This document shows, one piece after another, positions 6,912-11,349 of a stretch of 11,349 nucleotides of DNA. This DNA comes from Nitrospirota bacterium (GTDB taxonomy: Bacteria > Nitrospirota > Nitrospiria > Nitrospirales > UBA8639): the NCBI GenBank assembly GCA_003233615.1, contig QIMB01000257.1, forward strand, positions 1-11,349. Direction: 5' to 3'. A program made the translations under genes and the position numbers. Numbering within the stretch: the stretch's first letter is position 1; each line of letters begins with the position of its first letter. Below the pieces are notes generated by a model. That model was not told where the DNA came from. It worked only from the letters and a program-made list of their open reading frames with translations, and did not search any database.

Positions 6912-7925
6912 TTACGTGTCGGGTGCTTCGACAATATGATTCTCAAATCGTGTACATCCCTCAGCGAGCAACCGATTGGTCAGCATTTCTCCCGGCCATT
7001 CAATAGGCAAATCAGCCGTAAAGACCCACACGTCTGGAGAAGTCCAGATAGGCCCATGATCTTCAGGAAGATCTGGATCAAATAAATCCGTCCACACGGG
7101 CATATAGACTCCATTGCCGCATTGCGTATGCAGATGGACGATTGTTCGGCTCCGAACAGGTCCTTCTAAATCATGCCAAACGGCAGCCGTTTCATCGGCT
7201 AATCGATGGAGGCGCACGGCATTTTGGGCGTCAAACAACGCATAGGCTGCATAGTTTGGTGCCTCCAACATCTGCGGAGCCTTCGCCACTTCCGAGCATT
7301 GCGCAACTAACCCATCCATAATGGCCTGGCAATCAGTTTCTGACAGCGTGTCAGGCAACGTGGTATCCGCTATTCCAAGAATTTCAAAAAACAGAAATGC
7401 TGTGGATTCCACAGGAGGATGAAGCCGGGCAGCAATGATTTGTCGGCGTTGGCCTTCCGCCAAGTTAGAAATATGTTCATGCACTTTCTCCAAATTCAAA
7501 TAATCAAGGGTCGTATCTGTTAACAGCCGAGGCTCGACTGTAATAGCTACCCCCTTGGGCAGATGCAAATGCCTTCGCAATAAATCTGCAGTTTCCACTG
7601 GATCAATTTTCAATTTTAATGGAAACACTAGATTGACCTGAAGAGGTAATTCCAATGACGCTAAAATGCCATACGTTTCGGTATCGTCATCCTCCGTATC
7701 CATGACACAACAGCTTGCAGCTTCCGCCAGCAAATCAAACAGCCATTCCGCCATATTCTCATCTAAAGCAGCCAATACAGTGAGGACCTCGTGCTCGCGA
7801 TCTTGATCGAGCAATGCTTGCAAGACTTCGATAGCTAAACTCGGGTCACCATGTTCGTGGCGACGCGCATTAATTAAATGAATGAGATCACGCGTGAGAG
7901 GGTCAGGACGATACCAACTAGGCAT
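6912..7925 (-). CDS. Soluble protein of unknown function, 337 aa
   Basis: I do not recognise this protein. It has no signal peptide or TM segment, is acidic, and is rich in Leu, Asp and His. Residues 10-70 look helical. After the acidic patch MDTEDDDTE (75-83) comes an alternating stretch, YGILASLELPLQVNLVFPL (85-103), then helical PVETADLLRRHLHLPKG (109-125). The last ~100 residues have Trp and a Cys/Gly/His stretch (TIVHLHTQCGNGVYMPVWTD). The pattern loosely recalls DUF2863-type proteins; this is a weak impression, unverified. The ATG at 7925 has only AAAGG about 12 bases upstream. It could be co-transcribed with yjbQ across the 184-base fold-back. Confidence 0.8.
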   Translation of the reverse strand: MPSWYRPDPLTRDLIHLINARRHEHGDPSLAIEVLQALLDQDREHEVLTVLAALDENMAEWLFDLLAEAASCCVMDTEDDDTETYGILASLELPLQVNLVFPLKLKIDPVETADLLRRHLHLPKGVAITVEPRLLTDTTLDYLNLEKVHEHISNLAEGQRRQIIAARLHPPVESTAFLFFEILGIADTTLPDTLSETDCQAIMDGLVAQCSEVAKAPQMLEAPNYAAYALFDAQNAVRLHRLADETAAVWHDLEGPVRSRTIVHLHTQCGNGVYMPVWTDLFDPDLPEDHGPIWTSPDVWVFTADLPIEWPGEMLTNRLLAEGCTRFENHIVEAPDT

Positions 7926-8030
7926 AACAATTACATACCTTTAACGATGTGTGTGAGAGTGAAGAAACGCAGTACACGGCACTTCCATGTCCAGACATTT
8001 TCCCATTAGTAGAACCCATTTGCCAACTTC

Positions 8031-8214
8031 TAAGGGACTTGGGAAACAACAACACACCATCTCACTTCCACCTTCAGGGCATCTTTGATCGATTCTCATT
8101 CACACAATCCTCAAAATAGTACAACTATTCCTGCGGTTGTGCTCAACCCAATCGACCAAGTCTGACCTGAATCTGAAAGCGATCTCGGTATGTTGGTATT
8201 TCCCAAGTCCCTTA
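8031..8214. repeat. 184-bp fold-back element with perfect 16-bp ends
   Basis: TAAGGGACTTGGGAAA (8031-8046) and TTTCCCAAGTCCCTTA (8199-8214) are exact inverses. In the middle, AATAGT (8115-8120) and ACTATT (8124-8129) pair around ACA, flanked symmetrically by CACAA and TTGTG, so the centre and the ends share one dyad axis. Between them about two-thirds of positions also pair with small gaps (hand alignment). The ends can be read as AGGGACTTGGGAAA arms flanked by TA on both sides, as for a MITE with a TA target duplication. The right arm contains the yjbQ stop codon. Confidence 0.8.
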
Positions 8215-8625
8215 TTCTCCAATGATTTTCACCAAGACTCGTTTACGACGGCGCCCGTCAAATTCTGCGTAGAAAATCTGTTCCCAAGGACCAAAATCCA
8301 ACGCACCCTTGGTAAGAGCCACAACCACTTCCCGACCCATAATTTGACGCTTGATGTGTGCATCGCCATTATCTTCACCTGTGCGATTGTGTTGATAGTC
8401 AGCGGAATGAGGGACCAGCTGCTCAAGAAATCGTTCATAATCTTGTAACAAACCAACTTCGTCGTCATTGATATAGACGCTGGCCGTGATATGCATGGCA
8501 TTGACCAAGACCATTCCTTCCTGAATACCACTCTGCTGAATCGCACGTTCAACTTGTGCGGTAATGTTCACATATTCACGCCGTGATTCCGTCTGAAACC
8601 AGAGTTCTTCCCGGTAGGATTTCAT
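8212..8625 (-). CDS. yjbQ: YjbQ/UPF0047 family protein
   Basis: A 137-aa single-domain protein of the UPF0047/YjbQ family, small trimeric cytoplasmic proteins with a metal-like cluster of conserved His residues. E. coli YjbQ has weak thiamin phosphate synthase activity, but the true role is unsettled. Family marks seen: MHITASVYIN (44-53), YQHNRTGEDNGDAH (77-90), GALDFGPWEQIFYAEFDG (107-124) with Glu121 and Asp123, and a basic strand RRRKRVLVKIIG. The ATG at 8625 is preceded by AGGAG with a 7-base gap, and the upstream in-frame TTG at 8631 is less likely. The TAA stop is part of the right arm of the 184-bp fold-back, so the element ends exactly at the gene's 3' end. Confidence 0.92.
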   Translation of the reverse strand: MKSYREELWFQTESRREYVNITAQVERAIQQSGIQEGMVLVNAMHITASVYINDDEVGLLQDYERFLEQLVPHSADYQHNRTGEDNGDAHIKRQIMGREVVVALTKGALDFGPWEQIFYAEFDGRRRKRVLVKIIGE

Positions 8626-8748
8626 GGGCAAGCTCCTTCTACAATGACCAATCGTCCTTGATTCTCTCTCACCGCTCGCAACATGGCAAGTGCATCACAA
8701 TCGTCCCGCTATCACACAACACAATAGAGAAACTTGTGCTCCTCAGAT

Positions 8749-8777
8749 TTGACAGGACTTAGAAGGGGTGTTAAGAA
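8749..8777 (+). promoter_or_regulatory. Candidate promoter for the SH3-like gene
   Basis: A perfect TTGACA (8749-8754) is followed after 17 bases by TAAGAA (8772-8777), a weak -10. It lies in the 274-base divergent gap between yjbQ and the SH3-like gene and would give a leader of about 115 bases. I see no other structure of note in this gap. Confidence 0.3.
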
Positions 8778-8899
8778 AGTGTTCCAAGTGTTGATCTTGC
8801 TCTATGCTAGACATTTCGTGATACTAATGCCCATACACAGACACGACTCTACCAGATATAGGTCACGTTGCGTCTTACCTTGAAAAGGAGATCGGGGTC

Positions 8900-9427
8900 A
8901 TGACTGCCACAATGAATGCACTATTTCCACCAGAAAGCTCTTCACGTTGGAATATACTGTTCGCCCAAGATTCCGATGCGGATCTGGAATTTGACGAAGG
9001 GTTTGAAGAAGATGACCTGAACCAATCCAAGCCGCCATCCCGTCGTCCTCTTTTGTGGATTTTGCTGCTCATCGTCGTCAGCGGCATCGCGTATTGGGCG
9101 CTAACAAACCAATCTTCCCAAATACCACGAACTGCTGCCATAGAGCCAAGGAACAACATCAACCCTTCCTTGCGCCTCGACAGTCAAGCTGATATCACCG
9201 CTCCACTCTTTCGTGAAGATCAAATCGTCGAACCTGCCGAAGATACAAGAGACACCATGCTTGCCGGAGACGCCGCGAACTCTCAGCCTGGTCCCATGGT
9301 TCACGCCGGAGAACATTTGACCATTCTAGATGGTAGTTATCAGATAACAGGATGGGTGTATCAGGTCAAAACACAATCGGGAAAAACAGGATGGATTTCG
9401 GAAGAAAAGCTCAAAAAACCTTCTTAA
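8900..9427 (+). CDS. Single-pass membrane protein with C-terminal SH3-like domain
   Basis: A 175-aa protein. The N-terminal ~48 residues are acidic (DSDADLEFDEGFEEDD, 24-39) and likely cytoplasmic, ending in SRRP just before one hydrophobic segment (about 51-68). A polar, Pro/Asp-rich linker (70-128) leads to a short bacterial SH3-like (SH3_3) domain at 131-175: VHAGEHLTILDGSY, then GWVYQVKTQSGKTGWISEEKL, with the usual G-x-W...G-x-x-GW-[VI] pattern. Such domains usually bind cell-wall peptides or proteins, so the C-terminus probably faces the periplasm. The ATG at 8900 follows AAGGAG with a 9-base gap. It reads towards hpnD but a 400-base gap intervenes. The domain call is fairly firm; the role is unknown. 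Confidence 0.82.
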   Translation: MTATMNALFPPESSSRWNILFAQDSDADLEFDEGFEEDDLNQSKPPSRRPLLWILLLIVVSGIAYWALTNQSSQIPRTAAIEPRNNINPSLRLDSQADITAPLFREDQIVEPAEDTRDTMLAGDAANSQPGPMVHAGEHLTILDGSYQITGWVYQVKTQSGKTGWISEEKLKKPS

Positions 9428-9827
9428 TGGCCTGTCTGTAACACTCGATGCGTTACCAAGTATCGTACACAACAGTCAGATATCCTCCCAGGAATCTCTC
9501 ATCCTTCCAAAATAATCGTTTCAGTTGACGCAATCCTCCGTCTACACCACCTTTGGTCTCTATAATCCTAAAAACGGCAGTTGGATCACGAAAGTCTGCA
9601 CAACCCCTTGATGCACCTAGGAACTTTAAAAATTGACTCATCACCCAAAAGGTGACCACGCAATTTTTAAAATTCCTATGCACATCAATTGCTTGCACAG
9701 CTTTTTCGCGCTCAACTGCCGTCTTCAGGATAATTGAACCAGTGGAATCATCCTTGGTAGTGTATGGTACTCGATTCAATACATCCTTACAGACACTACA
9801 GTATCTTCTGTTTTCAATCAGATATTC
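9428..9827. other. 400-base gap, dominated by a large fold-back
   Basis: There is no convincing gene. It begins with a small GTAAC/GTTAC hairpin (9438-9456) after the SH3-like stop. Most of the rest is the large fold-back listed separately. A 143-codon minus-strand frame (9884-9453) runs through both arms but starts inside hpnD, lacks a ribosome site, and uses AGA/AGG arginine codons more than neighbouring genes. It could be a remnant of a foreign gene, or just an open frame forced by the palindrome. No clear hpnD promoter or ribosome site is visible. Confidence 0.5.
9543..9764. repeat. Large fold-back upstream of hpnD
   Basis: The core is AGGAACTTTAAAAATTG (9619-9635) against CAATTTTTAAAATTCCT (9661-9677), 16 of 17 paired, with TCACC-CAAAA-GGTGA (9641-9655) at the exact centre. 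Pairing continues outward on the same axis to 9562 and 9734; ungapped by hand, 53 of 74 positions match per arm, including CGGCAGTTG and TTGATG blocks. After an ~11-base offset TACACCACC (9543-9551) pairs with GGTAGTGTA (9756-9764). Nearly all transition-type mismatches become G.U pairs in RNA from the minus strand. Confidence 0.8.
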
Positions 9828-10718
9828 ATGAAACCTCTTACACCAAGGGAAGCTCAAGCATTCTGCACCTCTTACACGAAACAAAGTGGAAGTAATTTTT
9901 ATTACTCCTTCCTTTTTCTTCCTCGACCCCGACGAGAAGCTATGTATACGATTTATGCACTCTGTCGCATGATGGATAGCGCGGTGGACGATCCTCCACC
10001 AGATAGCAAGCCGTTAGAGGTCTTAGCGACATGGCGGCAAGAAGTCTCTGCTGCCTACAGAGGCCATCCCACGCTCCCAGTGACAATCAGCCTCACTGCA
10101 CACCTCCAGGAATTCGATATACCCGAGTCGTTGATCCAAGAATTAATCACCGGCATCGAAATGGATTTAACGATTAATCGCTATGCCACGTTTTCCGACT
10201 TACGCCCCTACTGCTATCGCGTAGCGTCGGTGGTCGGGTTAATTTGCCTCAAAATATTCAAGACGCAATCGCCACACGCAGAAGACTATGCCGTCAATTT
10301 AGGCTTGGCCTTTCAGTTAACCAACATGCTCCGCGACCTGTATAGCGATGCCCAGGAAGACCGAGTCTATCTTCCGCAAGAAGATTTTCAACGCTTTGGC
10401 TATTCCGTGCAAGCCCTGCTCAACCAAGAGTCCTCTCCCGCACTGGTCGAATTCATGAAATTCGAATGTGCTCGGGCTCGATCGTATTATCAACAAGCCC
10501 ATGACATTCTTCGTTCGCTTCCCCCTTCGGATCAGAAAGCCCTAGTGGTCGCGGAAATCATGCGGGGAGTCTATAGCACCATTCTCCACAAAATTGAGTC
10601 CAAGAATTATCCCGTCTTTGGTCCACGAACCCGCATCTCATCATTCCAACGCTTGAGCATCGCCGCAGGTATCTGGACCAAGTCATTGTTCACGCGACAT
10701 TTCGCGCCATCCATGTGA
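9828..10718 (+). CDS. hpnD: HpnD, presqualene diphosphate synthase
   Basis: A squalene/phytoene synthase-fold enzyme. HpnD joins two farnesyl diphosphates to presqualene diphosphate, the first step of the HpnCDE route to squalene for hopanoids. Seen at 296 aa: GSNFYYSFLFLPRPRREAMY (21-40), typical of HpnD; a first Asp cluster MMDSAVDD (Asp50, Asp54, Asp55); a substrate region YCYRVASVVG (128-137); and the second Asp motif NMLRDLYSDAQEDRVYLP (166-183; Asp170, Asp174). The C-terminal R-x-S helix resembles other HpnD proteins. The ATG at 9828 has no strong ribosome site, but the family N-terminus fits. It overlaps the next gene by 4 nt, and that HpnE neighbour supports HpnD over HpnC or phytoene synthase. 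No hpnC is in the window. Confidence 0.9.
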   Translation: MKPLTPREAQAFCTSYTKQSGSNFYYSFLFLPRPRREAMYTIYALCRMMDSAVDDPPPDSKPLEVLATWRQEVSAAYRGHPTLPVTISLTAHLQEFDIPESLIQELITGIEMDLTINRYATFSDLRPYCYRVASVVGLICLKIFKTQSPHAEDYAVNLGLAFQLTNMLRDLYSDAQEDRVYLPQEDFQRFGYSVQALLNQESSPALVEFMKFECARARSYYQQAHDILRSLPPSDQKALVVAEIMRGVYSTILHKIESKNYPVFGPRTRISSFQRLSIAAGIWTKSLFTRHFAPSM

Positions 10719-11349
10719 CACGCCATATCCTGATACTCGGAAACAATCTCACAGGGCTAGTGACTGCCTATCGGCTGCTCCAGTATGGCTTCCACATCAG
10801 CATTGTTGATACACAACACCACGTTGAACCAACAACTCATTCAGGAGCGCCCCTAGATTTCATTCAGCAAAGCTCTTCTCTCCCTTCCCTTCGCACATGT
10901 GATTCCCTTCCTCTTGTTCTTCATGGGTTTTACCATGCAACGTGGGCGTTCTTGCAGGAATTGTCCTTTGCATGGCCTATCCCGATGCTCCAATCTGTGT
11001 CTTTAGAATTTGGCAATACAGGAAAAAAGCCCATTACTCTTCCGAAACTTTCACGTCTAACGTGGCTCCATCCCTTGATCCGATTTACATTTTTCAAAGG
11101 CCTCTCCTGGCCAGATCGCTGGAATGTGATCAATTTTCTTGAAAAACAATGGGAAGACAATCTTCTTCCCAATCACAATCCAGATAAAGAGAATGTAGAA
11201 ACTTGGCTCATCTCAGCAAAGCAATCAGCGCACAGTCGTTCCCATTTCTGGAATCCACTGTGCCGATTCTTTTTGAGCTGTGACCTGTCAGAAGTATCGC
11301 TCGGTTCTTTCTTTGACGTGTTCTCTCGTTACTGGTTCGGCCAATCCAT
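10715..11349 (+). CDS. hpnE: HpnE-like FAD-dependent oxidoreductase, 3' end missing
   Basis: An unbroken frame of 211 codons runs off the window. The GTG start at 10715 lies inside the hpnD ATGTGA, so the genes overlap by four bases and are probably translationally coupled. HpnE turns hydroxysqualene into squalene. The protein opens with a Rossmann strand HILILGNNLTGLVTAYRLLQ (4-23) and IVD at the end of strand 2. Later it has the amine oxidase/HpnE pattern: LHGFYHATWAFLQEL, TWLHPLIRF, GLSWPDRWNVINFLEKQW, ETWL and HFWNPLCRFFLSCDLSEVS. Odd points: the glycine motif is GNNLTG instead of GxGxxG, and the usual R-x-GG-R region after strand 2 is absent. The identification rests on the hpnD partner and the mid-protein pattern. 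Confidence 0.8.
   Translation, partial: MTRHILILGNNLTGLVTAYRLLQYGFHISIVDTQHHVEPTTHSGAPLDFIQQSSSLPSLRTCDSLPLVLHGFYHATWAFLQELSFAWPIPMLQSVSLEFGNTGKKPITLPKLSRLTWLHPLIRFTFFKGLSWPDRWNVINFLEKQWEDNLLPNHNPDKENVETWLISAKQSAHSRSHFWNPLCRFFLSCDLSEVSLGSFFDVFSRYWFGQS

Noticed and set aside
8137..8448. 103-codon plus-strand frame over the yjbQ 3' end
   Set aside because: It is antisense to the well-supported yjbQ gene.
9453..9884. 143-codon minus-strand frame as an intact gene
   Set aside because: It starts inside hpnD without a ribosome site and spans both arms of a palindrome; kept only as a possible remnant in the findings.

Overview
The window is ordinary bacterial chromosome, densely coded on both strands, with GC that looks a little below 50% by eye. 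The gene set is a two-subunit glycyl-tRNA synthetase, folate, PHP-phosphoesterase and YjbQ genes, small SH3/lipoprotein/membrane proteins, and hopanoid genes hpnD-hpnE. This suggests a Gram-negative, hopanoid-making bacterium, and my best guess is a Nitrospirota (Nitrospira-like) member. The taxonomic guess is inference from gene content; no marker gene is present. There is no tRNA, rRNA, CRISPR array, transposase or phage gene.

Layout. Minus strand, 1-4163: a glycine-tRNA charging operon read right to left. It runs glyQ (alpha), a 250-base structured spacer, glyS (beta), then a two-TM membrane protein that overlaps glyS by 8 nt from a TTG start. After a 236-base gap another minus-strand gene begins at base 12 and leaves the window. 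Plus strand, 4390-6858: a short lipoprotein with its own hairpin, then a dihydroneopterin aldolase (FolB) fused in frame to a SAM methyltransferase, then a PHP-family phosphoesterase/nuclease (RNase AM/TrpH/YciV type). Minus strand, 6912-8625: an unrecognised 337-aa soluble protein and a YjbQ/UPF0047 protein. Plus strand, 8900 to the end: a single-pass SH3-like protein, a 400-base gene-free gap, then hpnD and the start of hpnE, which overlap by 4 nt. HpnD and HpnE act in the squalene/hopanoid lipid pathway.

The most unusual content is in the gaps. Four of them hold large imperfect fold-backs (inverted repeats about 140-220 bases across): between glyQ and glyS, after folB-MTase, after yjbQ, and before hpnD. 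In three of the four the end arm contains or touches the TAA stop codon of the adjacent gene. The yjbQ element has perfect 16-base terminal arms and a central hairpin on the same dyad. The hpnD-side element has a nested symmetric core, and nearly all of its transition mismatches become G.U pairs in RNA read from the minus strand, which hints at a conserved RNA fold. A short REP-like repeat lies inside the glyQ-glyS element. These could be non-autonomous (MITE-like) elements, 3'-end RNA structures, or both; the sequence alone does not decide.
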